NCBI RefSeq assembly: GCF_014522305.1
Contig: NZ_CP041982.1
Location: 67,001-131,000, forward strand
From: Lactobacillus sp. PV034
GTDB taxonomy: Bacteria; Bacillota; Bacilli; Lactobacillales; Lactobacillaceae
Reading direction: 5' to 3'
Length of the DNA: 64,000 nt
The notes under the pieces were generated by a model. The model searched no databases. It was not told the DNA's origin and was given only the letters and a program-made list of their open reading frames with translations. Shown here one piece after another: positions 24,197 to 32,453 of the stretch. The position numbers and the translations under genes are program-made. Position 1 is the stretch's first letter, and every line of letters begins with the position of its first letter.

Positions 24197-24822
24197 TGAA
24201 TTGCGTAGTGGAAGAAAAAACTCAAATTCGATTTGCTCCTATCGCTACGTCAGCGATGAAAATTGGAATTATGGGTGGAACTTTTAATCCCGTCCATCAA
24301 GCTCATTTAGCAATGGCTGAACAAGTTCGCAAGAACCTACATTTGGATGAGATTTGGTTTATTCCCGATAATGTTCCTCCGCACAAAGAAGTAGCAAATC
24401 AGGTTAGTGCTAGAGATCGCGTTGCTATGCTTGAACTTGCGACCCATGCTAATCAATATTTTCATGTTAAGTTGTTTGAGATTCTGCGTGGTGGCGTGTC
24501 TTATACCGTTGATACCTTGCGCTATTTAAAAAAGCGGGCACCCAAGAACCAGTACTACTTAATTATGGGGACTGACCAGGTTAATAGTTTCGCCAGTTGG
24601 CGTGAACCTGATGAAATTGCACGCTTAGCAACCTTAGTGGGAGTAAAGCGACCGAATTATCAGCCTGATTCAGCTTATCCAATTGTATGGGTTGATGCGC
24701 CCCAGCTTGCTATTTCTTCAACTTTAATCCGTAATACTGTAGCTGCTGGTGGATCAATTCGCTACTTAGTTCCCGAAGCAGTAAGATTGTATATTGATTC
24801 AAGAGGCTTATATCGTGAGTGA
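24196..24822 (+). CDS. nadD: Nicotinate-nucleotide adenylyltransferase
   Basis: A 208-residue nucleotidyltransferase. The signature GIMGGTFNPVHQAH starts near residue 23 and the C-terminal motif is ISSTLIRN. NadD adenylates nicotinate mononucleotide in NAD synthesis. The start at 24196 overlaps the yqeH stop (TAATG) and adds about 20 residues before the usual MKIGIMGG. An internal ATG at 24256 would give the shorter form but has no ribosome-binding site. N-terminal extensions of this kind occur in lactobacilli, so I keep the long form; the exact start is uncertain. Confidence 0.93.
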   Translation: MNCVVEEKTQIRFAPIATSAMKIGIMGGTFNPVHQAHLAMAEQVRKNLHLDEIWFIPDNVPPHKEVANQVSARDRVAMLELATHANQYFHVKLFEILRGGVSYTVDTLRYLKKRAPKNQYYLIMGTDQVNSFASWREPDEIARLATLVGVKRPNYQPDSAYPIVWVDAPQLAISSTLIRNTVAAGGSIRYLVPEAVRLYIDSRGLYRE

Positions 24823-25411
24823 GCTTAATTTTAAAAATACCTTTTCACCGCTTAGTTCAGCTGAGCTAATTGCCCGTGAAAAAAATAATATGGATGATAA
24901 ACGTTTTCAGCATTGTATTGGTGTGAGTGAAACCAGTCGTAAATTAGCTGAACTAAATCATTATGATCCTGATAAGGCGGCTTTGGCAGGGTTTGTTCAT
25001 GATTATGCCAAGCAAGTGCCAAATGAAAGATTTATTGAAATTATCAAGAATCAAGGTTTTGATACCGACCTGCTTAACTATAACCGTGCCATCTGGCATG
25101 GAATTGTGGGGGCTTATTTGGTTGAAAAAGAGCTCAAAATTACAGATCCAGAAATTTTAACCGCCATTCGGCGTCATACAACTGCCGATACGGAAATGAC
25201 TACTCTTGATAAAATTGTCTTTGTCGCAGATTTTATCGAACCACACCGTGATTTCCCTGGAGTAGACGAGGCCCGTAAGGTGGCTTTTGCTGACCTTGAC
25301 CAAGGGGTAGGCTATGAATTAGCACATACCTTACAGTTTTTAGTAGGAAACCGGCAAAAAATTTATCCTAAGACCCTAGATGCGTATAATGTTTGGGCCA
25401 TTAAGAAATAA
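24815..25411 (+). CDS. yqeK: YqeK-family HD-domain phosphohydrolase (Ap4A hydrolase type)
   Basis: A 198-residue HD-domain protein with the metal-binding pattern R-F-x-H-C, then F-V-H-D-Y-A-K, W-H-G and R-H-T-T. YqeK proteins hydrolyse diadenosine tetraphosphate symmetrically. I take the GTG at 24815, which has AAGAGG 8 nt upstream; the TTG at 24794 lies inside nadD without support. It overlaps the nadD 3' end by 8 nt and is followed by rsfS, as in Bacillus. Confidence 0.92.
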   Translation: MSELNFKNTFSPLSSAELIAREKNNMDDKRFQHCIGVSETSRKLAELNHYDPDKAALAGFVHDYAKQVPNERFIEIIKNQGFDTDLLNYNRAIWHGIVGAYLVEKELKITDPEILTAIRRHTTADTEMTTLDKIVFVADFIEPHRDFPGVDEARKVAFADLDQGVGYELAHTLQFLVGNRQKIYPKTLDAYNVWAIKK

Positions 25412-25442
25412 AATAAATTAATTAGAAATCAGAGGTAAAAAT

Positions 25443-25796
25443 TTGGAAGCAAAACAATTATTAGATTTAACTATTGAAGCAATTGATGAAAGACATGGAG
25501 AAGATATTGAAGCTTATGATATGGCCGGCCAAAGCATTTTAGCTGATTATTATGTCATCACCAGTGCTGGTTCTAACCGTCAATTACACGCCATTGTGAA
25601 TGCAATTGTGGATAAGATCCACGAAAATGGTAAGGAAGATTACCGTATTGAAGGAAACCGTGATTCTAATTGGTTGTTAATTGATATGGGCGATGTTGTT
25701 GTGAACGTCTTTACTGAAGATGCACGTGATTTTTATGGTCTCGAAAAGTTATGGCGTAATGGTAAAAAGCTAGAACTTGATTTGGACGAAGACTAA
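25443..25796 (+). CDS. rsfS: Ribosomal silencing factor RsfS
   Basis: A 117-residue protein of the RsfS/DUF143 family, with the conserved V-I-T-S-A-G-S-N-R-Q, EGNRDSNWLLIDMGDVVV-type core and F-x-x-x-A-R-x-F-Y-x-L-E-x-L-W ending. RsfS binds ribosomal protein L14 and blocks subunit joining under nutrient limitation. The start codon is TTG at 25443, with an AGAGGT site upstream; no ATG gives the conserved N-terminus. Confidence 0.95.
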   Translation: MEAKQLLDLTIEAIDERHGEDIEAYDMAGQSILADYYVITSAGSNRQLHAIVNAIVDKIHENGKEDYRIEGNRDSNWLLIDMGDVVVNVFTEDARDFYGLEKLWRNGKKLELDLDED

Positions 25797-25805
25797 TAGG
25801 TAAGA

Positions 25806-26966
25806 ATGAATACAGTAGGTATAATTGCTGAATACAATCCCTTGCATAGTGGCCATGATTTTTTAATGAATCAGGCGCGCCTGATTGCTAAAAATGACCC
25901 CATTATTGTAGTCATGTCGGGTAACTACGTCCAACGTGGCCAAATGGCGATTATGGATAAGTGGCATCGCGCTCAGGCAGCCTTGCAATCAGGAGCTGAC
26001 CTGGTATTTGAATTACCATTTTCCTTTGCTGTGCAGCCAGCCGACCTTTTTGCCCAGGGTGGTGTTGAAATTTTAAGTAAACTTGGGGTTAAAAATTTGG
26101 TTTTTGGGGTAGAAGATGCTAACTTAAATCTGGACTACTTAGCTAAAAAAATTAGTCAAATTCCACAAGAAAGTTTAAATTTTCGTGATTACACCCAGAC
26201 TTATGCTACCCAGTATAATCAACTGGTTGCGCGTGAAGTTGGGCATGAAGTTAATCAGCCTAACTTGATGTTGGCCATTGCCTATGCGGTGGCCAACTTA
26301 AATCTTGGTCATCCCATGGATTTAAAACCCATTACTCGGATTGGGAGTGGTCATGATGACCCCTTAATCACCGAAAAGGTTATTTCTTCGGCAACTGGAA
26401 TTAGAAATTATGTTTTAGAACATCAAGATCAAGACCTAAGGATGCTAAAGAATTTTTTACCTAAGAGCGAATTGGCTAAATTAGCTGAGCAAAAAGTATA
26501 TCCTAATTGGAACTTACTTTATGAATTTTTGAAGTACCGGCTGGAAAGTTCTTCAGTTACCGAACTTGGAAAAATTTATCAAATGAGCGAAGGTTTGGAA
26601 TACAAGATGAAGGAAGAAATTCATGAAGCGACTAATTTTACTGACTTTTTGCGTAGAATTAAGTCTAAACGCTACACCTATGCTCGTTTGCGTCGTTTAA
26701 GTCTTTATACTTTATTAAATGTGACAGATGAAGCCATGCAAGCATCCAAAAGGGATGTGAGCACGATGCTTTTAGGTTATAGCGAACGGGGACGTAATTA
26801 TTTAAAGACTTTACGTAAAGATGGTGAAATCCCGATTATTTCCAAAGTAGATAAGCGCAATAGCAGTCAGGGAACTCTAGGTTTACAAGTAAAAGTTGAT
26901 CGCTTTTATGAACAGATTATTGGTCAAGATCAAAACTTTGGTCGTAGACCGCTTGAAGTTAAGTGA
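25806..26966 (+). CDS. tmcAL: tRNA(Met) cytidine acetate ligase TmcAL (YlbM family)
   Basis: A 386-residue protein of the nucleotidyltransferase superfamily, starting [15 protein letters not shown] with the HxGH motif. The middle has [17 protein letters not shown] and the conserved R-I-G-S-G-H-D segment. TmcAL uses ATP and acetate to make N4-acetylcytidine at the wobble position of elongator tRNA-Met. It is 9 nt after rsfS and 9 nt before yceD in the same operon. Confidence 0.93.
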   Translation: MNTVGIIAEYNPLHSGHDFLMNQARLIAKNDPIIVVMSGNYVQRGQMAIMDKWHRAQAALQSGADLVFELPFSFAVQPADLFAQGGVEILSKLGVKNLVFGVEDANLNLDYLAKKISQIPQESLNFRDYTQTYATQYNQLVAREVGHEVNQPNLMLAIAYAVANLNLGHPMDLKPITRIGSGHDDPLITEKVISSATGIRNYVLEHQDQDLRMLKNFLPKSELAKLAEQKVYPNWNLLYEFLKYRLESSSVTELGKIYQMSEGLEYKMKEEIHEATNFTDFLRRIKSKRYTYARLRRLSLYTLLNVTDEAMQASKRDVSTMLLGYSERGRNYLKTLRKDGEIPIISKVDKRNSSQGTLGLQVKVDRFYEQIIGQDQNFGRRPLEVK

Positions 26967-26975
26967 GGTTAGAAA

Positions 26976-27521
26976 ATGTTAGAATATTCTTTTTCACAAA
27001 TTAAAAATGATCGTAATCCATTAGTTGACATAGATGAAGATATATCCTTGAGACCACCATTTTTTGCTAGAAGCCAAGGCTTATTACGTAAGGCTAAGAA
27101 TGTTCATGTTAAGGGGCAATTCTTCTATGATGAACCATTTGTTACGGGTAATTTTACCGTTACTGCTGATGTTGAAGTTCCATCAACTAGAAGTTTAACT
27201 CCGGTAGCAATGCATGAAGAATTTAATTTTACTGAAAATTATAGTGAAATTAAGCCAACTCCTGAACAACTTGAAGACGAAGAAACTATTATTCAAGTTA
27301 AGGACGATAAGATTGATCTCCAAACTGCGGTTGAGGATAACTTGTTACTAAATATTCCTTCCGTAGTTTTGACTAAAGATGAAGACGAAAATAATATCTA
27401 TCCTGCAGGTCAAGGTTGGAAAGTAGTGTCTGAGGCTGACCATGAGAAAGAAGCAAAAGAAAAGGTCAATCCTGCATTTGCTTCACTTAAGCAATTACTA
27501 GATAAAGATGATAAAAATTAA
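26976..27521 (+). CDS. YceD/DUF177 family protein
   Basis: A 181-residue acidic protein beginning MLEYSFSQIKN, with a beta-rich core and the E-x-x-I-I-Q-V-K-D-D-x-I-D-L region typical of YceD (YlbN) proteins linked to 23S rRNA/50S maturation. In most bacteria rpmF (L32) follows; here no L32 is present and the operon ends, so rpmF must lie elsewhere. The RBS (GAGGTTAG) lies about 7 nt before the ATG. Confidence 0.87.
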   Translation: MLEYSFSQIKNDRNPLVDIDEDISLRPPFFARSQGLLRKAKNVHVKGQFFYDEPFVTGNFTVTADVEVPSTRSLTPVAMHEEFNFTENYSEIKPTPEQLEDEETIIQVKDDKIDLQTAVEDNLLLNIPSVVLTKDEDENNIYPAGQGWKVVSEADHEKEAKEKVNPAFASLKQLLDKDDKN

Positions 27522-27522
27522 C

Positions 27523-27551
27523 TTGCAATAAGTTCGGGAAAAACTTAATAT
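27523..27551 (+). promoter_or_regulatory. Candidate promoter of the two-component operon
   Basis: TTGCAA (27523-27528) and TAATAT (27546-27551) are separated by 17 nt. An untranslated leader of about 90 nt follows before the response regulator; no clear hairpin was seen in it. Confidence 0.55.
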
Positions 27552-27643
27552 TAAATTATTAATAAAAAAGCACTAGAATTAGCTAAACAAATAATAATAT
27601 AGTGATAATGCTTAAGTCGCTAAGATAGGATAGGTTTACTAGG

Positions 27644-28381
27644 ATGAGCAAGATTTTAATTATTGAAGATGAAAAGAACTTAGCAAGATTTGTTGAGTTG
27701 GAACTTCAACATGAAAAATACGAAACAACAGTTGAATCAAATGGGCGTAAGGGTCTTGATGCTGCATTAAATGAAGATTATGATGCGATTTTACTTGATT
27801 TAATGTTGCCAGCACTTAATGGTTTGGAAATTGCACGTCGCGTTCGCCAAGAAAAGACTACGCCAATTATTATGATGACTGCACGTGATTCAGTTATTGA
27901 TCGAGTTTCTGGACTTGATCATGGTGCTGATGACTATATTGTTAAGCCTTTTGCCATTGAAGAATTGTTGGCACGTTTGCGCGCCGTTTTGCGTCGTGTC
28001 CAAATCGAAAAGAAGGCAATGGGAGAGACAATGGGTGTGCAAAAGGTTGTGCACTTTAATGATTTAACGATTGAAACTGCTAATCGTATCGTTCACCGTG
28101 GTGATAAAACCGTTGACTTAACTAAGCGTGAATACAACTTATTAATGACCTTAATTGAAAATAAAAATAATGTTGTAACACGTGAACAATTACTTAATAA
28201 AATTTGGGGACCAGATTCAAAAATTGAAACTAATGTGGTGGAAGTTTATGTACGTTACTTACGTAATAAGATTGATGTTCCCGGCCAACCTTCATATATC
28301 AAAACTGTTCGTGGTACCGGATATATGGTAAGAACGGATGAAAATGATGAACAAAACCAAAATGAAGAAGAAACCGAATAA
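27644..28381 (+). CDS. OmpR/PhoB-family response regulator
   Basis: A 245-residue response regulator. The receiver domain (1-120) has Glu8-Asp9, the phosphorylated Asp52 (LLDLMLP), Thr79 and Lys101 (IVKPF). A winged-helix DNA-binding domain follows (about 140-235; L-T-K-R-E-Y-N-L-L and V-R-G-T-G-Y-M-V). It resembles ArlR/CsrR-type regulators of Gram-positive cocci and lactobacilli, but I cannot assign the orthologue. The 3' end overlaps the kinase by 44 nt. Its adjacency to the T7SS-linked array may be coincidental. Confidence 0.92.
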   Translation: MSKILIIEDEKNLARFVELELQHEKYETTVESNGRKGLDAALNEDYDAILLDLMLPALNGLEIARRVRQEKTTPIIMMTARDSVIDRVSGLDHGADDYIVKPFAIEELLARLRAVLRRVQIEKKAMGETMGVQKVVHFNDLTIETANRIVHRGDKTVDLTKREYNLLMTLIENKNNVVTREQLLNKIWGPDSKIETNVVEVYVRYLRNKIDVPGQPSYIKTVRGTGYMVRTDENDEQNQNEEETE

Positions 28382-29876
28382 GAATAAGAAAGAGACCAAG
28401 CAAGCATCATTAACTTTTAAGTGGGTTAGTGCTGTTGCAGCTGTAATAACGGTCTCTTTTGTCATTTTTTCCATCATTATTTATTCAGTAGTCAAACGGC
28501 AATTAGTTGAACAAGAAGCACGATTAACAAGTAATGTCGTCCAAACCTTTAATAATCGTTTAGATAACATTCCTGATACATTAGAAATTTCAAATGTTGT
28601 ACCGCGCCTTTCCCCTAATACGGGACGATTACTTGCAGGTAAAGCAAGTAACGACAATGACGATTCTCGTCAGGTCTTTAATGATGATGTCCTAGCTTCA
28701 CTAGCTAACCGGGAAATGAGGGTGACAATTTTTGACCCGACTGGATCCGTGGTATTTTCAAATGGTAATAGTGATAGTTCAATGAAGATGCCTAAGATTT
28801 CTAAAAATGGCCAACAAACTATTATTAATAAAGATCACCAACTTCATCTGGTAGCTGCTCAACCAATTCATTCAGAGATAAATAATAAGCTAATTGGTTA
28901 TATAGTAGTGGATAACTCGCTCTCACGCTTGAATGATGTCCTGCATTCACTGCGACTTTGGATGACAACCATTTCAATCGTAGGAATTATCTTGTTCAGT
29001 TTATTTGCTTTCTTGATAGTAAATAATGTAGTTAAGCCGATAAAACAAATGTCTAAGATTTCAAGGGCAGTTAATAATGATCCTAATAGTCAAGATCGAA
29101 TGCCAGTAACGCGGCGCCATGATGAATTAGGTGAATTGATTCAAAACTTTAACCAAATGTTAGACCGGATGCAAGCCTATATTCAGCAGCAAAAGCAGTT
29201 TGTTGGCGATGTGTCGCATGAGTTGCGGACGCCGGTAGCAGTTGTACAAGGACATCTTAACTTGCTTGAACGGTGGGGAAAAGATGATCCTGAAGTACTT
29301 GAAGAATCAATTCAAGCTTCCTTGCAAGAAATAAACCGGATGAAACACTTGATTCAGGAAATGCTTGATTTGACTCGGGCAGAACAAATTGACGTGCAGT
29401 TCCCTAATGAAGTTACTAACGTTAATGAGGTTCTTAGCCGCACAATTAATGATATGCGAATGATTCACCAAGATTTCGTGATTACTTATAATGATGCCTT
29501 AAAGCCAAATACGATGATCAAGATGTATCGCAATCACTTAGAACAAGTCTTAATTATTTTGATGGATAATGCGATGAAGTATTCGACTGATCGGAAGGAA
29601 TTAATTGTGGATGCTTCAACGGAAAAAGATAAGGTTGAGATCATTGTGCAAGACTTTGGAGAAGGTATTTCTCATGAAGAACAAAAGAAGATCTTCAATC
29701 GCTTCTATCGGGTTGATAAGGCTCGCACTCGTGAAAAGGGTGGTAATGGTTTGGGACTTTCAATTGCGCAAAAGCTTGTTGAAAGCTATCATGGTAAAAT
29801 CAGTGTGATTTCCGAATTAGGTTCAGGCAGTAAGTTTAAACTTGAATTTCCACTTTTAAAAGATGAGAAAAATTAA
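28338..29876 (+). CDS. Sensor histidine kinase
   Basis: A 512-residue HAMP-type kinase. TM1 is about 30-51, an extracellular sensor region is about 52-210, TM2 about 212-233, then HAMP. HisKA has the H-box V-S-H-E-L-R-T-P-V (His294). The HATPase domain has N box ILMDNAMKYS, G1 VQDFGEGIS and G2 GNGLGLSIA. It is the cognate partner of the response regulator it overlaps. Several in-frame ATGs lie close together (28338, 28344, 28347, 28362), so the start is uncertain. A terminator follows. Confidence 0.92.
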   Translation: MKMMNKTKMKKKPNKNKKETKQASLTFKWVSAVAAVITVSFVIFSIIIYSVVKRQLVEQEARLTSNVVQTFNNRLDNIPDTLEISNVVPRLSPNTGRLLAGKASNDNDDSRQVFNDDVLASLANREMRVTIFDPTGSVVFSNGNSDSSMKMPKISKNGQQTIINKDHQLHLVAAQPIHSEINNKLIGYIVVDNSLSRLNDVLHSLRLWMTTISIVGIILFSLFAFLIVNNVVKPIKQMSKISRAVNNDPNSQDRMPVTRRHDELGELIQNFNQMLDRMQAYIQQQKQFVGDVSHELRTPVAVVQGHLNLLERWGKDDPEVLEESIQASLQEINRMKHLIQEMLDLTRAEQIDVQFPNEVTNVNEVLSRTINDMRMIHQDFVITYNDALKPNTMIKMYRNHLEQVLIILMDNAMKYSTDRKELIVDASTEKDKVEIIVQDFGEGISHEEQKKIFNRFYRVDKARTREKGGNGLGLSIAQKLVESYHGKISVISELGSGSKFKLEFPLLKDEKN

Positions 29877-29883
29877 TAAATTT

Positions 29884-29902
29884 AAACCAGTATTCAATTA
29901 GA
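29884..29902 (+). repeat. 19-nt direct repeat, left copy flanking the lipase array
   Basis: AAACCAGTATTCAATTAGA here and AAACCAGTATTTAACTAGA at 38265-38283 match at 17 of 19 positions. The two copies bracket the 8.4-kb lipase/immunity array. Both form the left arm of a terminator-like hairpin. Confidence 0.6.
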
Positions 29903-29917
29903 ATACTGGTTTTTTTA
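29886..29917 (+). terminator. Intrinsic terminator after the histidine kinase
   Basis: ACCAGTATT (29886-29894) pairs with AATACTGGT (29902-29910), followed by a T-run. The same stem reappears at 38267-38299, at the other end of the lipase/immunity array. Confidence 0.87.
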
Positions 29918-30011
29918 TGCCAAAAATATATTGTGATATATATTTGAGAATATAGGGTATTATTCTTGAAAATGATATAATAACGCAAGTTATATATGAG
30001 GAGAATAATGA

Positions 30012-30470
30012 ATGAAAAAATTTTTAATAATATTGGGAATAATTGCAGGTGTAGCACTTGCAACCACTGCTAGTGTTGTAAGTACAGAAAGAATAATTAT
30101 CGAGATAAAGAAAACTAGAGCAGAACAAGCTAAGGAAAAGCAAATTAGAGAAAAAAGACAAGCGGCAAAAGATAGAGTAAAAATTGCACTGTGGGTTGTA
30201 CAACATATGGATGGTCCTGAACCAATTGAAAAGCTAGAGATAGGTAATATTGTAAGAAATGGAATTGGTGGAACGGGTGGATCGTATGTAGATGTCCGAA
30301 TTAATAATTCAAAAAATAATGAATTTTCTTTTGAAGAACCAATTGGTGACGTAATTCCAGAAGATTTAGAAGAGCAATACAGTGAAAATCCCACTTTTAA
30401 ATATCATGATAAAGCTAATAAGAAGAAAACTTTAAAAGGTGTAAAAGTTGAAGAGTGGAAGGAAAAATAA
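30012..30470 (+). CDS. Membrane-anchored candidate T7SS-lipase immunity protein, copy 1
   Basis: A 152-residue protein and the first of six paralogues in this array. It has a short basic N-terminus, one transmembrane segment (about 3-24), a long charged alpha-helix (K/R/E/A-rich) and a small conserved C-terminal domain. That domain has I-A-L-W-V-V-Q-H, G-x-G-G-T-G-G-S and an ending like TLKGVKVEEWKEK. There is no lipobox Cys. Its neighbours are TslA-like lipases, so by analogy with TslA/TilA I infer a surface-exposed immunity role. It is intact, with a GAGGAGA site upstream. A TATAAT (29974-29979) is visible upstream without a clear -35 box. Confidence 0.6.
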   Translation: MKKFLIILGIIAGVALATTASVVSTERIIIEIKKTRAEQAKEKQIREKRQAAKDRVKIALWVVQHMDGPEPIEKLEIGNIVRNGIGGTGGSYVDVRINNSKNNEFSFEEPIGDVIPEDLEEQYSENPTFKYHDKANKKKTLKGVKVEEWKEK

Positions 30471-30487
30471 AAGCTGTGAGTAAAGTA

Positions 30488-30902
30488 ATGAAGAATAAAA
30501 AGCGCAAGCAAACAATTAAATATGTATTTTTTTGGATTGTTAATAGGTATACTTACTTTAATAGCAATCTGGAAACTCATCTCTTTTCAAGTCAAAATCC
30601 AGCAACAACAGCAACGAGAAAAAGTAGCTTTGTGGTGTGTGCAGAATCTGAAGGGACCAAAAATTAAAGAAATAAAAGTTGGAAAATTAAGGAAAAATGG
30701 GTTAGGCGGAACTGGCGGATCAGCAATAGATGTAGAAATTAATAATAAAAAACAAAATATAATTATATTTATTGTAGACAGTGCAGATTTAACTCCAAGT
30801 TCAGGAACATTTGATCCTAAAAGTGAATATAATTTTGCTAGAAAAGCTAACAAAAGTAAAAACTTAAAAAGAGTGAAAGTAGAAGGATGGAGAGAAAAAT
30901 AG
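30488..30902 (+). pseudogene. Candidate immunity protein, copy 2, frameshifted at a T7 tract
   Basis: It is a paralogue of the intact copy at 31295. From the ATG at 30488 the frame reads MKNKKRKQTIKYVFF, then breaks in a run of seven T (30527-30533); copy 3 has six T at the same site. Downstream, the shifted frame matches the family again (GLLIGILTLIAIW, then ALWCVQNLKGPKI to the end VKVEGWREK). A single extra T within the transmembrane segment therefore inactivates the gene, or switches it off if the tract varies. A sequencing or assembly error in the homopolymer is the main alternative. Confidence 0.65.
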
Positions 30903-30905
30903 CAT

Positions 30906-31232
30906 ATGAATAAGATAACGCTGAAAGATTATAATACATTATCTAAGATTGTATACGATAGTGATCCTAAAAAAGGTGGACAATATTCAAAAAATAAAAC
31001 TATACGAAAACCTAATTTTTCCCAACCCTACAAAGTCCTCGATATCTCCCGCAACGGCACATATGGTCCACATCATAAATATGGCGCAAAAAATGGGATG
31101 CAAGCAATGGCAGTTGCTCCAATAAATAAAAAGGGGCAAGTAGATTACAGTCATATCACTGTGACATATGCTGGTACAAATTTTGGTGATGCGAATGATC
31201 GAGCTGCAGATTGGAACAATATCATTAAATGA
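30906..31232 (+). pseudogene. TslA-like lipase, truncated N-terminal fragment 1
   Basis: It encodes 108 residues matching the N-terminus of the full lipase at 32454-33880, through the shared core (D-I-S-R-N-G-T-Y-G-P-H-H-K-Y-G), D-Y-S-H-I-T-V-x-Y-A-G-T-N and W-N-N-I-I-K. It stops at a TGA exactly where the full-length copy has GGA. The following bases are degenerate, and the GHSLG catalytic elbow is absent. It lies 4 nt after candidate immunity copy 2. A remnant of another immunity-gene 3' end follows before copy 3 (about 31250-31276). Confidence 0.7.
31041..31120 (+). repeat. 80-nt near-identical lipase core repeat (five copies)
   Basis: An 80-nt stretch encoding D-I-S-R-N-G-T-Y-G through M-Q-A-M-A-V-A-P recurs at 31041-31120, 31851-31930, 32591-32670, 36112-36191 and 36968-37047. 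It is strongly conserved between copies, while the sequence 5' of it diverges. It is a natural site for homologous recombination between modules. Confidence 0.85.
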
Positions 31233-31294
31233 AAGAATAGGCTAAAACGTTAAGAGGGTTAAAGTAGAGAATATTAACAATTATGAGGGAAGTA

Positions 31295-31714
31295 ATGAAG
31301 AATAAAAAGCGCAATAAAACTATTAAACACGTATTTTTTGGATTATTAATAGGTATATTTACAGTAATTGGCATCTGGCAATTGTTGTCTTTTCAGGTGA
31401 AAATTCAGCAACAAGAGCAAAGGGAAAAGATAGCACTGTGGTGTGTACAACATTTTTCTGGTAAAAAGCCCATCAGAAATATAAAAGTTGGTCGAATAAA
31501 GATTAATGGAATTGGAGGAAGTGCTGGTAAAAGTACCTCAGTCATTATAAATAATAAAGATGTGAATAGATTAGAAGGAATGGGATTAAATGATGATGGA
31601 GAACCTGACGGAAGTTTTATTTATAATGATCAAATTGAATATACTTACCATAGTAAAAGAAATACGTGTGCAACTCTAAGAGGGGTAAAAGTAGAAGACT
31701 GGAGGAATAATTAA
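31295..31714 (+). CDS. Membrane-anchored candidate immunity protein, copy 3
   Basis: A 139-residue paralogue: basic N-terminus (MKNKKRNKTIKH), one transmembrane helix (about 12-31), a short linker and the conserved domain (ALWCVQHFSGKKP, G-I-G-G-S-A-G-K-S-T-S) ending VKVEDWRNN. I chose the ATG at 31295, which has GAGGGA just upstream, over the one at 31283. It is intact. It is the reference for the six-T tract that is seven T in copy 2. A truncated lipase starts 2 nt after its stop, as in the other modules. Confidence 0.6.
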   Translation: MKNKKRNKTIKHVFFGLLIGIFTVIGIWQLLSFQVKIQQQEQREKIALWCVQHFSGKKPIRNIKVGRIKINGIGGSAGKSTSVIINNKDVNRLEGMGLNDDGEPDGSFIYNDQIEYTYHSKRNTCATLRGVKVEDWRNN

Positions 31715-31715
31715 G

Positions 31716-32018
31716 ATGAAAGTAAATAAAATAAAGGATTTTAATATAATTTCTAATGAAGTTTACAGGGTTGATCCAAAAAAGGAAAATAACTATGTAG
31801 TTAATAATAATTTTCATCCTAAGGGTATTTCTCAAATCTATAGAATCCTAGACATCTCCCGCAACGGCACATATGGTCCCCATCAAAAATATGGCGCAAA
31901 GAATGGAATGCAGGCAATGGCCGTAGCCCCGGAAAATAAAAAGGGAAAAGTAGATTACAGTCATATTAAAAAGTGCAGTTGTAATAAATTAAATAAGAAA
32001 TTTGATAGGTTTAAGTAA
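31716..32018 (+). pseudogene. TslA-like lipase, truncated fragment 2 fused to a partner-gene remnant
   Basis: The first about 88 residues match the lipase N-terminus and core up to D-Y-S-H-I. The reading frame then runs into N-K-L-N-K-K-F-D-R-F-K-stop. That tail closely matches the end of the intact TlaA2-like partner at 35166-35507 (K-L-N-K-E-F-D-Q-F-K-stop), and both are followed by TAAAATGAA, the start of a candidate immunity gene. So a deletion has joined the lipase 5' part to the last codons of a partner gene. It has no catalytic Ser motif and is unlikely to be an active lipase. Confidence 0.72.
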
Positions 32019-32019
32019 A

Positions 32020-32451
32020 ATGAAGAAGAATCAAAAAAGAATATTAATAATTTTAGGAATTATAGTAGGAGTGAGTGGATTAACCACTGTTAGTGTTCAA
32101 ACAACAAATAGAGTTATTGAAAATAGGAAAGTAAAAAAAATGGAAGAAGCTAAAAAAGAGAGACAAAGGATTGCTTTGTGGTGCGTGCAAAATTTAAAGG
32201 GTCCAAAGATTAAAGAAATAAAAGTGGGAAAACTTACAAAATATATTTTTGATGGAACGGGTGGTGCATCAATTGATGTCGAAATTAATAATAAAAAACA
32301 AAATACTATTGTACTTGACCTGGATGGCTTAGAAAAAAATAGTAATCCAACAGGAGGAGGTTTTGCTCCGAAATGTGAATATACCTTTACACAAAAGTCC
32401 AATAATAATACTTTAGACGGAGTAAAGGTGAAAGAATGGAAGGGACATTAA
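32020..32451 (+). CDS. Membrane-anchored candidate immunity protein, copy 4
   Basis: A 143-residue paralogue: MKKNQKR, a transmembrane segment (about 8-28), a charged helix (K-x-E-E-A-K-K-E-R) and the conserved domain (ALWCVQNLKGPKI, F-D-G-T-G-G-A-S-I-D-V-E-I-N-N-K-K) ending VKVKEWKGH. It begins 1 nt after the stop of lipase fragment 2, in the same spacing as partner gene to copy 5. It is intact and lies directly before the longest lipase (start 2 nt later), its likely cognate toxin. Confidence 0.6.
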   Translation: MKKNQKRILIILGIIVGVSGLTTVSVQTTNRVIENRKVKKMEEAKKERQRIALWCVQNLKGPKIKEIKVGKLTKYIFDGTGGASIDVEINNKKQNTIVLDLDGLEKNSNPTGGGFAPKCEYTFTQKSNNNTLDGVKVKEWKGH

Positions 32452-32453
32452 AA

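Noticed and set aside
30455..30667. ORF from 30455 (M-E-G-K-I-K-A-V) as a separate gene
   Set aside because: Its start lies in the 3' end of immunity copy 1 and the frame is the broken 5' part of copy 2; the true start is 30488.
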